Below are positions 7,724-17,373 of a DNA stretch of 64,000 nt, one piece after another. This stretch comes from Marinobacter sp. (lineage in GTDB: Bacteria; Pseudomonadota; Gammaproteobacteria; Pseudomonadales; Oleiphilaceae). The notes beneath the pieces are model-generated. The model was not told the origin of the DNA. It ran no database searches and worked only from the letters and a program-made list of their open reading frames with translations. A program made the position numbers and the translations under genes. The stretch covers positions 39,649 through 103,648 of the forward strand of contig JASBRL010000007.1 in NCBI GenBank assembly GCA_030149475.1, in the 5' to 3' direction. How positions within the stretch are numbered: the stretch's first letter is position 1; the number at the start of each line of letters is the position of its first letter.

Positions 7724-10474
7724 ATGCCATTGAACGAAGCTGATTTTACTCATTCCATCTCTCATTGGCGCCGCCCGGTTACACAGGGGCTACTGTTCGC
7801 GATATTGGCGTTTATGAGCTGGACTGTAAGCCCCTACGGCTTCTGGATACCCTCTCTCTGGCTGAGCTCCGGTTATGCTCTGGGCCTGCTGTTGCGTCAG
7901 CCGGCTCCCTCCCTCCTGCTGGTGCTCGCTGGAATGGCCGGTTCGGCTTTGCTGACCCTGTTCCTTGTTCTCTGGCCTTTGCAGTCGCCGGGGGCGGATC
8001 AGATCCTGCTTACGATGGGTTATGCCATCGCAGGGCCACTTGCAGGCGCCTGGGCCTATCGTAAAACGTCCCGTCAAACCTCACCGCTGACCCGCTACAC
8101 GGCTTTTTTACGGTTTCTGGGGACGCTGACTCTGGCCTGCTCACTGGCCACTTTGCCTGTGGCACTCTACACCCTGTCAGAAGCGGGCCGGAGTAATGCA
8201 CCCACGGACACCCAGCTCCTTCACAGTTGGTTTGGTACGTTTCTTGGCGCCTTGATCATTACGCCGACCATGATTGCCTGGTCCAGCCAGCCTGGGCTCA
8301 GTACACTGTTTCGGCGACCGCTCGAGTGGCTGGCCTGGCTGCTGTCGTTGACGGCCGTTGTATTCATGCTCTGGCAAGAGCCTACTCGCTCCCTGTTCGT
8401 GCTGCTGCCCCTGATGACCTGGGCTGCCACCCGGTTTTCGCTGTCCGGGTCAATGTTCGCGATTGGCCTGGCCGCCTTCAGCGCACTTGGCGCAGCCTCC
8501 CTGTCGCTTACCCCGGGCTCGGACCAGGCCTACCTGCTTGCCCAAACCCTGATTGCCATGATGGCCGCCGCGTCGTGTTATGTTCGCGTGCTGCTGGAAG
8601 ACCGCCACCAGATAGAAAGTGGACTGGAACACGTGGTCGAGGACCGCACCCGGGAACTGCAGCTCACAAACTTCGAGTTGAAGGATGAAATTTTCGTTCG
8701 CCAGCAGGCGGAGAAATCCTTTCGCCGCTCCTCCCGGCACTACCGGGCCCTGTTCGAAACCGCCAGCAACCCGATTATCGTGATTGATGACCGGATTGTG
8801 ATCCGGCAATGGAACGGGGCAGCGGAATCCCTGTTTGGCTACAGCCGTGATGAAGCCGTCGGCCGCAACCTCACCGAAGCCTTCATCCCGAAGGAGCAAA
8901 AGGATGAGTTTGCCTGGAAAATACTGAAAATCCTCAACAGCGGCATGACCAAGGAAACCATTGAGGCCGAGATCATCAGCTTTAACGGCACCTCACACGT
9001 CATATTATGGAACCTCAACAAACTGCATGAAGATGAGGATGACGGCCGGGCGCAGTTGATACTGATCGGCCAGGACATTTCCGAGATTCGCCGGACTCAG
9101 GACCAGCTTCACTACCTGGCCCACTATGATGTGCTGACCGATACCGCCAATCGGCGGCTGTTTGAGGACCGTTGCCGACAGGCCATTACCAGTGCCCTGC
9201 GTCACGGCCACCACTGCGCGCTGATTGGCCTGGATGTTGATCACTTCAAGCGTATAAACGACACGCTGGGACATGATGCTGGCGACCGTCTGCTGCAGGA
9301 GCTTGCCCGCCGGCTGCGTAACAGTGTGCGTGAAGAGGATACCATCGCACGCCTGGGAGGTGACGAATTCGCGGTGCTTTTGAGTCAGGTCAACGGCGCC
9401 GAGGGCAGTGAAAAGGTAGCCCGTGGACTGCTGGAGGCCATTACCCAACCTGTCGACGTGCCGGGCGGCGAGTTGGTGATCACCTCCAGCATAGGCATCA
9501 CTCTGGCACCGGACGACGGCAAGAGCTACGATGAGCTGCTGAAAAATGCAGACATGGCCATGTACCGGGCCAAAAAAGCGGGCCGCAACAATATTCAGTT
9601 CTTTTCTGCAGACATGAATGACGAAATGACCCGCCTGATGACTCTGGAGCGGGAGTTACGGGAGGGCATTCAGGCGGGGCAGTTTGATTTGCACTATCAG
9701 CCTATCATCAATGTCCGCACCGGTCGTATCAGTGGCCTTGAGGCATTGCTCAGATGGCGCCACCCTGAACGCGGGATGCTCTGCCCGAAAGATTTCATCG
9801 ACGTCGCCGAGCAGTCCGGCCAGTTGCAGTTGCTGGGCGAATGGGCCTGTCACAATGCCTGCCTGCAGGCTCGGGCCATCCAGACCATCAGCGGCTATCC
9901 GGTCACGATCAGCATTAATCTCTCATCCCGACAGTACAACCACCCCCGGCTGGCAGAACGTCTTGGGGCCATTATCAAGGAAACCAATCTGGACCCGGGT
10001 CTGCTGCTGGTCGAAATCGATGAACGCATCCTGTCCGACCGGATGGAAGACACCGCAAAAACACTCGACACACTAAAGTCACTTGGCGTAGGTGTGGTGC
10101 TTGACCGCTTTGGCAGCGGTCTGTCCTCACTGCGACTGTTACGGGAATTGCCGTTCGATCAGGTCAAAATCGATCAGGACCTCCTGCGACACGCGCCCCA
10201 CGAAGACAGTACTGCAGCTATTGTGCATACATTGATCAACCTGGCCCGACAGCTGTCGCTGACCGTGGCGGCATCGGGTATCGAAACGGCCGACCAGGAT
10301 TCGTTCCTGAGAAACGCAGGGTGTCATCTGCTGCAGGGGCATCGCTTTAGCGCGGCCGTCGCGAGCGACGACCTGGGGCTGCTGTTCCAGCGTGCCAGAC
10401 AGGGTTATTCCCTGCTACCCGCTGACCAGTTCAGCCTGCCGTTGTCAGGCGATTCCTCATTTCCGGAATGCTGA
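7724..10474 (+). CDS. MASE1-PAS-GGDEF-EAL c-di-GMP signalling protein
   Basis: A membrane-bound protein of 916 residues. The N-terminal 290 residues hold about eight hydrophobic segments and look like a MASE1 sensor. A short coiled coil leads to a PAS domain (about 335-455), a GGDEF domain (about 460-620) and an EAL domain (about 635-890). The cyclase motif GGDEF is intact at 545-549, with an RxxD inhibitory site (REED) five residues before it, so diguanylate cyclase activity is expected. In the phosphodiesterase half EAL (673-675) is present, but the DDFGTG metal motif reads DRFGSG (Asp794, Arg795), replacing a metal-binding Asp. Hydrolysis is therefore doubtful. The ATG follows AGGTAGGG. 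Confidence 0.93.
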   Translation: MPLNEADFTHSISHWRRPVTQGLLFAILAFMSWTVSPYGFWIPSLWLSSGYALGLLLRQPAPSLLLVLAGMAGSALLTLFLVLWPLQSPGADQILLTMGYAIAGPLAGAWAYRKTSRQTSPLTRYTAFLRFLGTLTLACSLATLPVALYTLSEAGRSNAPTDTQLLHSWFGTFLGALIITPTMIAWSSQPGLSTLFRRPLEWLAWLLSLTAVVFMLWQEPTRSLFVLLPLMTWAATRFSLSGSMFAIGLAAFSALGAASLSLTPGSDQAYLLAQTLIAMMAAASCYVRVLLEDRHQIESGLEHVVEDRTRELQLTNFELKDEIFVRQQAEKSFRRSSRHYRALFETASNPIIVIDDRIVIRQWNGAAESLFGYSRDEAVGRNLTEAFIPKEQKDEFAWKILKILNSGMTKETIEAEIISFNGTSHVILWNLNKLHEDEDDGRAQLILIGQDISEIRRTQDQLHYLAHYDVLTDTANRRLFEDRCRQAITSALRHGHHCALIGLDVDHFKRINDTLGHDAGDRLLQELARRLRNSVREEDTIARLGGDEFAVLLSQVNGAEGSEKVARGLLEAITQPVDVPGGELVITSSIGITLAPDDGKSYDELLKNADMAMYRAKKAGRNNIQFFSADMNDEMTRLMTLERELREGIQAGQFDLHYQPIINVRTGRISGLEALLRWRHPERGMLCPKDFIDVAEQSGQLQLLGEWACHNACLQARAIQTISGYPVTISINLSSRQYNHPRLAERLGAIIKETNLDPGLLLVEIDERILSDRMEDTAKTLDTLKSLGVGVVLDRFGSGLSSLRLLRELPFDQVKIDQDLLRHAPHEDSTAAIVHTLINLARQLSLTVAASGIETADQDSFLRNAGCHLLQGHRFSAAVASDDLGLLFQRARQGYSLLPADQFSLPLSGDSSFPEC

Positions 10475-10613
10475 CGAACCTGATTACATCTCTTGGCGAT
10501 TGTGCCCGTATTGAGCGGCTCGCTGACAAGGCGCAGCGCTCCTACCGACAGACCTCCCGGCAAAGGGCCCAAGCCCTCCTGTAACGATGGTTGCTCCCGG
10601 AGAAGCACTGTCA

Positions 10614-10937
10614 TCACTGCCTGGACAGCAGTCGGTCAATCACCGTCAATTCACGAATCAGCGCATCACCGCTCAGTGCCTGCCCACGGAAATGTTCCTC
10701 CGCCATAATCGCAATGCCGGAGCTGGTCGGCAGCGGTCCGTCGGCTTCGATAATGTTTTTCATCCGGGGCAGAAACACAAACTGCAGCCATTCGGTGAAC
10801 AGCAGCGTATCCACGGCAAATGGCTGTGTGCTCTGCAAGGCCTCGTCGGGCGGCTCGGTACAGGACCAGAGATTCAGGGCCCGCAGTTCAATCTCAATTC
10901 GTAACAGACTGTCTGCAACCTGAATCGGCGTCGCCAT
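10614..10937 (-). CDS. YqcC family protein
   Basis: A small soluble protein of 107 residues matching the YqcC (DUF446) family. The signature PFAVDTLLFTEWLQFVFLPRM is present in the middle, and the family is otherwise an all-helical protein of unknown function. In E. coli the gene adjoins the tRNA pseudouridine synthase truC. Here it is next to an orphan ParA-like gene, 41 nt downstream of it on the same strand. The ATG is preferred to a GTG two codons upstream because AAGGGG then lies at a normal distance. Confidence 0.85.
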   Translation of the reverse strand: MATPIQVADSLLRIEIELRALNLWSCTEPPDEALQSTQPFAVDTLLFTEWLQFVFLPRMKNIIEADGPLPTSSGIAIMAEEHFRGQALSGDALIRELTVIDRLLSRQ

Positions 10938-10978
10938 TACCACACCCCTTTGTCAGCGTGCTCAGTCTTCCCGGCCAT

Positions 10979-11773
10979 TCAGCTCAGGGGTTCCACGTCA
11001 ACTGATTCACCATTGAGCAGTCGGGCAAGATCCAGAAACTGCAGCGTCAGGGCATGTTTCGGGGCCAGGTGAATCAATGGCCGACCAGCCTGATGGGACT
11101 CCTTCATTTTGACTGAACCGGACAGCCGGACGGGCAGTACCGGAAGCCCCTCATCAAGCAGCTCCTTTACCAACTGCCGGGGCAAAGAGGCGCGCGGCTG
11201 AAACTGATTGGCAATAATGCCCTCGACCACCAGACCCGAATTGTGATCCTCCTGCAACTCACTGATTTCATGAAGAATATTATACAGGGCCTGGCGGGAA
11301 AAATCGTCGCAATCAAAGGGAATAAGGCACCGATCGGCCGCGATGAGTGCCGAGCGGGTGTAAAAGTTCAGCGCGGGCGCTGTGTCGATATAGATTTCAT
11401 CGAAATTTTCGCCCAGCTTTTTCAGTGCTTCACGGAGCTTATAGATTTTGTGTTTGGCTTCGAGCTTCCGCTCCAGAAAATCCAGTTCCGGGCTCGACGG
11501 CAGTACAAACAGGTTGTCATAGGGCGATGCGTGAACGAACTCGTCCGGACGCCGGTTGAACACGGTAAACGCAACGGTCTGCTCCAGCATGTCAGCCGCA
11601 GTGTCACGCAATTCGCCGGCCGGGGTTCGCAACAGATAGTGGGTTGAATTACCCTGAGGATCCAGATCCACGACCAGCGTCCGCTTGCCCTGGGCCGCAC
11701 TGATTGCGGCCAGATTACAGGTAATACTGGATTTACCGACGCCACCTTTCTGATTGAATATGACCCGTCTCAT
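10979..11773 (-). CDS. ParA family ATPase (orphan)
   Basis: 264 residues with the deviant Walker A motif KGGVGKSS near the N-terminus, LVVDLDPQGNS (Walker A' region) and EIYIDTAPAL (Walker B region), so a MinD/ParA-type dimerising ATPase. No ParB gene or parS-like repeats are seen nearby, and the chromosomal parAB pair normally sits elsewhere. The gene lies between hda and yqcC on one strand, so it may be co-expressed with hda, although 94 nt separate it from the hda stop. The N-terminus (MRRVIFNQKGG) fits the family exactly. Cargo is unknown. Confidence 0.9.
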   Translation of the reverse strand: MRRVIFNQKGGVGKSSITCNLAAISAAQGKRTLVVDLDPQGNSTHYLLRTPAGELRDTAADMLEQTVAFTVFNRRPDEFVHASPYDNLFVLPSSPELDFLERKLEAKHKIYKLREALKKLGENFDEIYIDTAPALNFYTRSALIAADRCLIPFDCDDFSRQALYNILHEISELQEDHNSGLVVEGIIANQFQPRASLPRQLVKELLDEGLPVLPVRLSGSVKMKESHQAGRPLIHLAPKHALTLQFLDLARLLNGESVDVEPLS

Positions 11774-11867
11774 AAGATTAATTTTCCCTGACTCGTGTCT
11801 GGTTTATCCACCAATCCGTACCCGCACGCGTCGATTGACACCCCTGCATCAGGACCGGTGCACGTTG

Positions 11868-12560
11868 CTACCAATTCATCACCGACTTGACGAATGGAAC
11901 GGTTAAACGTCTCTGCGCCTGCAATGAGTTCTCATCAAGGCGGTCAAGAATAGCCAGCAAATCGACCAGCCTGCGCGGCGCACGGCGCATAATGAAGGTC
12001 GATACCTCACCACTGACCTGGAGACCACGCTGCTCGGCTCGGGCCGCAAAGATGCGCAAACGATCGTCGTCCCGGTATACACCCAACTGAATCAGCAGAC
12101 CGTGGCGCAGGCGGGACGCCAGGTCTTCAAGAACAAACGGGACCGCGGCCGGTGTTTCTGACAGGGAAATCAGCAACTGATGTCCCAGATCAAGCACTCG
12201 ATTATAGAGGTGAAAGACCGCCTCCTCCCAGTTCTCCTCGCCGGCAATCTGATCGACATCATCCAGGCAGACCAGCGCCGCGTGCTCGAGCCCCTGCAGC
12301 GCCTCCGGACCAAACCTCAGCAGTTCCGGCAGACTGACGCATACGGCAGACTTGTTCTGGCCCTCAACGTCATGGCATGCCGCCTGCAGCAAATGGCTTT
12401 TCCCGGTATCCCGGTCGCCGCACAGGACAATCGCGGGCGTATTGCCATCACACAGTGCGGCAAGATATCGTGCCGCTTCGGCATTGCGCTGCCCGTGGAA
12501 ATTATCAAATCGGGCGTCGTCCCTGAGCTTCACTCCAAGCGCCAGTTGTGGTGTGCTCAT
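11868..12560 (-). CDS. hda: DnaA regulatory inactivator Hda
   Basis: An AAA+ protein of 230 residues (E. coli Hda 233) that, bound to the DNA-loaded beta clamp, stimulates ATP hydrolysis by DnaA and so limits re-initiation. Seen: an N-terminal clamp-binding motif QLAL, FDNF, the Walker A motif GDRDTGKSHLL, Walker B LVCLDDVDQI and an AAA+ lid with SRLRHG. The start at MSTPQLAL is favoured by AGGT just upstream, and it lies 2 nt after the stop of the CDP-alcohol transferase gene. An ATG six codons earlier would overlap that gene. Confidence 0.93.
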   Translation of the reverse strand: MSTPQLALGVKLRDDARFDNFHGQRNAEAARYLAALCDGNTPAIVLCGDRDTGKSHLLQAACHDVEGQNKSAVCVSLPELLRFGPEALQGLEHAALVCLDDVDQIAGEENWEEAVFHLYNRVLDLGHQLLISLSETPAAVPFVLEDLASRLRHGLLIQLGVYRDDDRLRIFAARAEQRGLQVSGEVSTFIMRRAPRRLVDLLAILDRLDENSLQAQRRLTVPFVKSVMNW

Positions 12561-12562
12561 CG

Positions 12563-13114
12563 TTACCTCGACCGCCATGCCCGGCCGGTCCAGACAATCA
12601 GATAATGAAGACCGCTTATCAGCGCCGACATGGCAACCAGATCGACACCAACGGTCATGATCCAGGGTGGCATTGGTAAACCTGCCTGCAAGATGATAAT
12701 GGCCAGTACCACCAGAATCTGTATCAGCGTATTAAGTTTGCCTAGCTGGCTTGGCTGTACCTCAAACTGACCGATCAGGTAGTGAAACGCCAGCGCGCCC
12801 AGCACGATCAACAAATCGCGCCCAAGGACCACTGCAAATAACCAGGCCGGAAGCACCCCGGTCCAGGTCAGCATCATATAGGCAGTGATCAGCAACGCCT
12901 TGTCCGCCAGCGGATCGGCAATGGCTCCTAACCGCGACCGCCAGTTGAACTGACGTGCCAGCAGTCCGTCAAATCCATCGCTGATCGCCGCAACAAAAAA
13001 CACCAGCAACGCAGTACGATAGTGGCCCGCCAGCAACGCCAGGGCGAACGGCACAATCAGCACCAGACGCGCAAACGTCAATGCATTGGGAATCCAGCGC
13101 CAGCGTTGCATCAT
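12563..13114 (-). CDS. CDP-alcohol phosphatidyltransferase family protein
   Basis: An integral membrane enzyme of 183 residues that would transfer a phosphatidyl group from CDP-diacylglycerol to an alcohol. The complete family motif is present: D-G-F-DG-L-L-AR, eight residues, G-A-I-A-D-P-L-A-D. Five to six hydrophobic segments are visible. The length and motif fit the PgsA-like group, but the substrate cannot be decided, and this copy beside hda occurs in pseudomonads in addition to the pgsA next to uvrC. It is followed directly by hda and preceded by the DUF2066 gene at 18 nt, so the three probably form an operon. Confidence 0.9.
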   Translation of the reverse strand: MMQRWRWIPNALTFARLVLIVPFALALLAGHYRTALLVFFVAAISDGFDGLLARQFNWRSRLGAIADPLADKALLITAYMMLTWTGVLPAWLFAVVLGRDLLIVLGALAFHYLIGQFEVQPSQLGKLNTLIQILVVLAIIILQAGLPMPPWIMTVGVDLVAMSALISGLHYLIVWTGRAWRSR

Positions 13115-13132
13115 CCCGGACCTTTCGCAACG

Positions 13133-14509
13133 TTACTTTGACGAGTCAGCCGGTGCGATCACCCCGCTGCCCTTCCAGCGATAATGCAGCGTCGGGTACA
13201 GTGACCCAAAGGCCTCATCTGCAGGCTGATCATTGCTCGTCAGCGGCCGATAACTGACTCCGCTACCCTTGGTCTCAGCCGGCGGCACCGCCTCGGGTTC
13301 CGGGGTGCCCGCTACGGACGACCGGGGTAGGCTGTCATCAGCAGGCTTGCCTGCCGGACTGCCAGAGCCGCGCGCCCCTTTGTTCCCGACCGATTGACGA
13401 CCCGCCTGCCGCTGCTCGCTGACGCTGCCCCGTTCTGAGCCAGTGACACTCTGGGTCTGCATCACATCACCCACCCGGACAAACCGGGGCTCAAGCGCCA
13501 CGTATTGTTCCAACTGCGAGACTTCGCCGGAAATCTCGACCTTCATTGTCATCTGGTCACGAGTCACGCGCACCGGATCCGCACTCATCACGGGTGCCAT
13601 TTTCTCAAGCGCCTGGACAGCGGCCGCGTAATCCGACAACGAGACAATATTATCCACCACCAGGTCAACCCGTGCCGCCTCACTGACATCTCCGGCCGCC
13701 ACGGCATACCGCTGGGCCAGGCGATCCGCCCAGGCACTGACCAGGCGATCTGCAAGCTGATCCGGGGAGTCCGCTGTTACACTCATATTCGCAGCATCCA
13801 GGCCCGCTCCGTCCAGACTCCAACTGGCGGTCCACTGACTGCCCTGTTGGCGGATTTTAACCAGTGCAAGCAGATCATGATCGTAGGTAGCGGAGGCCTG
13901 GCGGATACTGTCCATAAACTGACCCCAGACCTCTGACAGCATCCGCCCGGCATTGTCACCAGTGGCCGGCGGGAAGGCCAGGGGCAGTCCGCGACTGGCC
14001 GCTGCGCTGGCAAAGGCGTGCTGCCACCCAGCAGCCGGACCCTGCATGGCCGATTCGCCGGACTTCAGCAGAATTCGCCCCGAGCGCGACTCCACGGCGA
14101 CCCAGGCCAGCGTAAGCGGTCGGTTGGTGCCCCAGACCGGCGCGTTTATTGACGCCAGGGCACGGTTAACACCCACCGGGCCAAACATCATCTTCAACTG
14201 ATCACCAGACTGGTCATCGGCAGCCCGCAAAAACTGATAGGATTGCAACAGCGATTCGGCCTTGTCGAGAATGGCACCAGCGCCCTCCAGGTCCAGCACA
14301 TCGCTGCGGCCCGACACACGTAGGAGTACCTGTCGTAAACCGGCACTGTAGGCCTGCTCGCGATCCTCGGGCGATGAACTGGCAACCGGCACCTGGGCCG
14401 AGTACAGGCCATCGACGGTCACCGCCGCTGCCGGCAGGCAAAAGCCGCCCAGTAATGTACCAAGCACCACCAGACGCGCGCATTGTTTCAGTCGATCCGC
14501 TATGGACAT
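13133..14509 (-). CDS. DUF2066 domain-containing exported protein
   Basis: 458 residues beginning with a cleavable signal peptide (hydrophobic LVVLGTLLGGFCLPAAA, cleavage likely after AAA), so probably periplasmic. The following region (VDGLYSAQVPV, REQAYSAGLRQVLLRVSG, LAWVAVE) is the DUF2066 signature found next to purM in pseudomonads. The last 110 residues are rich in Ser, Gly, Pro and Gln and look disordered. Function is unknown. It is divergent from purM with 191 nt between the starts, and heads the DUF2066/CDP-alcohol transferase/hda run. Confidence 0.85.
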   Translation of the reverse strand: MSIADRLKQCARLVVLGTLLGGFCLPAAAVTVDGLYSAQVPVASSSPEDREQAYSAGLRQVLLRVSGRSDVLDLEGAGAILDKAESLLQSYQFLRAADDQSGDQLKMMFGPVGVNRALASINAPVWGTNRPLTLAWVAVESRSGRILLKSGESAMQGPAAGWQHAFASAAASRGLPLAFPPATGDNAGRMLSEVWGQFMDSIRQASATYDHDLLALVKIRQQGSQWTASWSLDGAGLDAANMSVTADSPDQLADRLVSAWADRLAQRYAVAAGDVSEAARVDLVVDNIVSLSDYAAAVQALEKMAPVMSADPVRVTRDQMTMKVEISGEVSQLEQYVALEPRFVRVGDVMQTQSVTGSERGSVSEQRQAGRQSVGNKGARGSGSPAGKPADDSLPRSSVAGTPEPEAVPPAETKGSGVSYRPLTSNDQPADEAFGSLYPTLHYRWKGSGVIAPADSSK

Positions 14510-14631
14510 GAGCCACCCTGCTATTCCCGTGAATGGCGCCTAGGATACACCAACCCCTTTGCCCTGAGTAGCGAACGCGGGCTTTTGCGCCCGTATCTGG
14601 CGGGTCGTTAATGTTGTTGCGGTAATTGCAT

Positions 14632-14660
14632 TTGGACCGCCCCACCGCAGCTGTTAAAAT
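14632..14660 (+). promoter_or_regulatory. Sigma-70 promoter of purM-purN
   Basis: TTGGAC, 17 nt, TAAAAT: a near-consensus -35/-10 pair with ideal spacing, 40 nt upstream of the purM ATG in the divergent region. No PurR-like 16-bp palindrome was recognised with confidence. Confidence 0.6.
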
Positions 14661-14700
14661 CCTGCGCCTATCCAACCCGGCCAAAACGGTTAATTACACC

Positions 14701-15765
14701 ATGAGCGAAAACAAGCCCTCCCTCACCTACCGCGATGCAGGCGTCGACATCGATGCAGGTAACGAACTGGTGAACCGCATCAAGAATACTGCACGTCGTA
14801 CCCGGCGCCCGGAAGTCATGGGTGGCCTGGGGGGATTTGGTGCGATGGTTTCCATTCCTGCTGGTTACCAGGAACCGGTGCTGGTCTCGGGCACCGACGG
14901 TGTGGGCACCAAATTGCGACTGGCGATGCAGTTGGGCAAGCACGACACCATCGGCATTGACCTGGTGGCCATGTGTGCGAACGACCTTATAGTAGGTGGT
15001 GCCGAGCCTCTGTTTTTCCTGGACTACTATGCCACCGGCAAACTGAACGTCGACATTGCCGCCCGCGTTGTCGAGGGGATTGGTCGCGGCTGCGAGTTGT
15101 CAGGCTGCGCGCTGGTCGGTGGCGAAACCGCCGAAATGCCGGGCATGTACGACGGCGACGACTATGACCTGGCCGGGTTCTGCGTCGGCGTTGCCGAACG
15201 TAGCGAGATTATTGACGGCAGCCGGGTTCAGGCCGGCGACACGCTGATTGCCCTCGGATCATCCGGTCCGCATTCCAACGGTTATTCGCTGATACGGAAA
15301 ATTCTGGACGTGACCCAGGCCAATCTGGACCAGACTATCGATGGCCGGAGCCTGGCAGACGTCTTGCTCGAACCCACCAGAATTTACGTCAAGAATATTC
15401 TACAACTTATTAAAACAGTTGATGTTCGCGCCATGTCTCATATCACTGGCGGCGGCCTCCCGGAAAACATTCCACGGGTCCTTCCCGGCGGCAGCTGTGC
15501 AGTCATTGATACCGCAAGCTGGGCCCTGCCTTCGGTGTTTGAATGGCTGAAGCAGGCCGGCGGCGTCGCCGATGCCGAAATGTACCGCACCTTCAACTGT
15601 GGAATTGGCATGGTGATCTGCGTGCCGGAAGCGGACCGTGAACTGGCCCTCGACACCCTCTCAGCTCTGGGCGAGAAAGCCTGGGCCGTGGGTGTGATCG
15701 AGGCGCTTGATGACCGCGATGCAGAACCGGGCATTCGTTATCAGGCCGGGCTGCTGAGTTCATGA
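14701..15765 (+). CDS. purM: Phosphoribosylformylglycinamidine cyclo-ligase (AIR synthetase)
   Basis: Fifth step of purine synthesis: ATP-dependent closure of FGAM to 5-aminoimidazole ribonucleotide, in the cytoplasm. 354 residues (E. coli 345). Seen: [15 protein letters not shown] at the N-terminus, [13 protein letters not shown] and [23 protein letters not shown] in the first domain, [29 protein letters not shown] and [19 protein letters not shown] sequence ([15 protein letters not shown]) later. The start matches the usual MSE(N) beginning. Its stop overlaps the purN start by 4 nt (ATGA), indicating coupled translation. Confidence 0.97.
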   Translation: MSENKPSLTYRDAGVDIDAGNELVNRIKNTARRTRRPEVMGGLGGFGAMVSIPAGYQEPVLVSGTDGVGTKLRLAMQLGKHDTIGIDLVAMCANDLIVGGAEPLFFLDYYATGKLNVDIAARVVEGIGRGCELSGCALVGGETAEMPGMYDGDDYDLAGFCVGVAERSEIIDGSRVQAGDTLIALGSSGPHSNGYSLIRKILDVTQANLDQTIDGRSLADVLLEPTRIYVKNILQLIKTVDVRAMSHITGGGLPENIPRVLPGGSCAVIDTASWALPSVFEWLKQAGGVADAEMYRTFNCGIGMVICVPEADRELALDTLSALGEKAWAVGVIEALDDRDAEPGIRYQAGLLSS

Positions 15766-16430
15766 GTTCACCGGATATCACCGAACCACGCATTCTGGTA
15801 CTGGCCTCAGGCAACGGCAGCAATCTGCAGGCGCTGATCGAGGCTACCAACAGCCGGGATTTCCCCGGGTCGATCATCGCCGTTGGTTGCAACCAGCCCC
15901 GGGCCTTCGCCCTGGAGCGGGCGGCCCAGGCTGCGATCGAAACCTTCGTGGTCGATCACACCGAATTTGACACCCGGCCGGCGTTTGAAGCGGCCCTGAA
16001 AGCCCACATTGACCGGCACGCACCGGACCTGATTGTGCTTGCCGGGTTCATGCGCATTCTGACCGACGATTTCGTCCGTCACTATCATGGCAAGATGCTC
16101 AATATCCATCCGTCATTGCTGCCCAGATATACCGGGCTGAATACCCATCAACGGGCACTTGATGCGGGCGATGCGATTCATGGCGTGACCGTACATTTCG
16201 TGACCGAAAATCTTGATGGCGGCCCGGCTGTTGCACAGGCCGAGGTTCTTATTGCAGCGGACGATACGGTAACCACCCTGACTGAAAAAGTGCGGGTCAA
16301 AGAGCACTTGCTCTACCCGATTGTGGTCCGCTGGTTTTGCGAGGGGCGCCTACATCTCGACGGCGACAGGCCTCTGTTCGACGGGCTACCTCTGGAAACC
16401 CCTACCTACCTGCCCGATGACGCCGGATAG
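15762..16430 (+). CDS. purN: Phosphoribosylglycinamide formyltransferase
   Basis: Transfers a formyl group from 10-formyltetrahydrofolate to GAR in purine synthesis. 222 residues, close to the family size. Seen: [15 protein letters not shown] at the N-terminus, the catalytic Asn/His in [17 protein letters not shown], and Asp in the [10 protein letters not shown] loop. The gene overlaps purM by 4 nt, a common pairing. The divergent DUF2066/hda genes and this purMN arrangement match Pseudomonas. Confidence 0.97.
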   Translation: MSSPDITEPRILVLASGNGSNLQALIEATNSRDFPGSIIAVGCNQPRAFALERAAQAAIETFVVDHTEFDTRPAFEAALKAHIDRHAPDLIVLAGFMRILTDDFVRHYHGKMLNIHPSLLPRYTGLNTHQRALDAGDAIHGVTVHFVTENLDGGPAVAQAEVLIAADDTVTTLTEKVRVKEHLLYPIVVRWFCEGRLHLDGDRPLFDGLPLETPTYLPDDAG

Positions 16431-16562
16431 CCCGCTCACAACTCCGTGACAACATTGTCATGGAACCGTGGCGAAAGTCTGGTTAGTGTGCAATGTGCAA
16501 CAGGTTATAACGACCGGGTGAATGCTCTCGCTCGCTACGTGTCCGGTTCAAGGAAGCTCACC

Positions 16563-17351
16563 ATGACGTATGCCCGCATACAACGCGCCTGCATTGTTCT
16601 GACCATAACGGGTCTTTGCAGTGCCGGGGCGCTCGCCGCGCAACCTGCCGACAGTCCAGCCTCGCCTGCTGAAGAGTCAATACAGCAAAAAGAAACTGCG
16701 ATACGGCCAACACCATTAAAACCGACGTCGGCGACATACACGGCCTCGCTGGACAAAGGGATAGCCATCAACGGCTCGGCGACACGCACGCTGGAGCCTC
16801 AAAAAGACGGAACCTGGGTACTGCGCTCCAAAGTTGATTCCTATATCGTAGACATCAGGGAGTCTCTCCATTTCCGCTGGCAGGACGATCAGGTCATACC
16901 GATCACCTACCGCTATCGATTAACCGGCTTTCTGATTCGTGATCGCGAAAATTCCCTTGACTTTGACTGGGACAAGTCGCGCGTTAGCGGAACGATGCGC
17001 GGCAAATCCTTCACGATCGGCCTGTCAGAAGGAAATCTCGATCCACTAGGTTACCAGCTACAACTGCGCCAGGATTTAAGTGCCGGCAAAACCAATATGG
17101 TTTACCGGGTCTCTGGCAAAGGTCGCTTTGACGAGGCAAAGTTTAGCGTTATCGGAAAACAGAAGCTGAAAACCGAACTCGGAACGCTCGAAACGATAAA
17201 AGCAACGAAAGTGCGATCACCGGATAGCAAACGTGAAACATTCATGTGGTTCGCTCCGACCCGGGATTATCTGCTCGTCAAACTGGTACAGGTCGAGCCG
17301 GACGGAACCCGGTATGAACTCAATATCCAGACGGCTGACCTGTCACCCTGA
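16563..17351 (+). CDS. DUF3108 domain-containing exported protein
   Basis: 262 residues starting with a signal peptide (hydrophobic core IVLTITGLCSAGALA, cleavage likely before QPADS), so periplasmic. The body fits DUF3108: ATYTASLDKGI, repeated beta-strand pattern with FRWQDDQVIPITYRY, and a C-terminal WFAPTRDYLLVKLVQ. Such proteins follow purMN in pseudomonads and are of unknown role; the fold is probably an all-beta, lipocalin/LolA-like one, which is inference. The ATG at 16563 was chosen because it begins the signal peptide and follows AAGGAAG. The frame is open for 39 codons upstream. Confidence 0.82.
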   Translation: MTYARIQRACIVLTITGLCSAGALAAQPADSPASPAEESIQQKETAIRPTPLKPTSATYTASLDKGIAINGSATRTLEPQKDGTWVLRSKVDSYIVDIRESLHFRWQDDQVIPITYRYRLTGFLIRDRENSLDFDWDKSRVSGTMRGKSFTIGLSEGNLDPLGYQLQLRQDLSAGKTNMVYRVSGKGRFDEAKFSVIGKQKLKTELGTLETIKATKVRSPDSKRETFMWFAPTRDYLLVKLVQVEPDGTRYELNIQTADLSP

Positions 17352-17373
17352 TCGTGTTGAAACCAGGGCCGGG

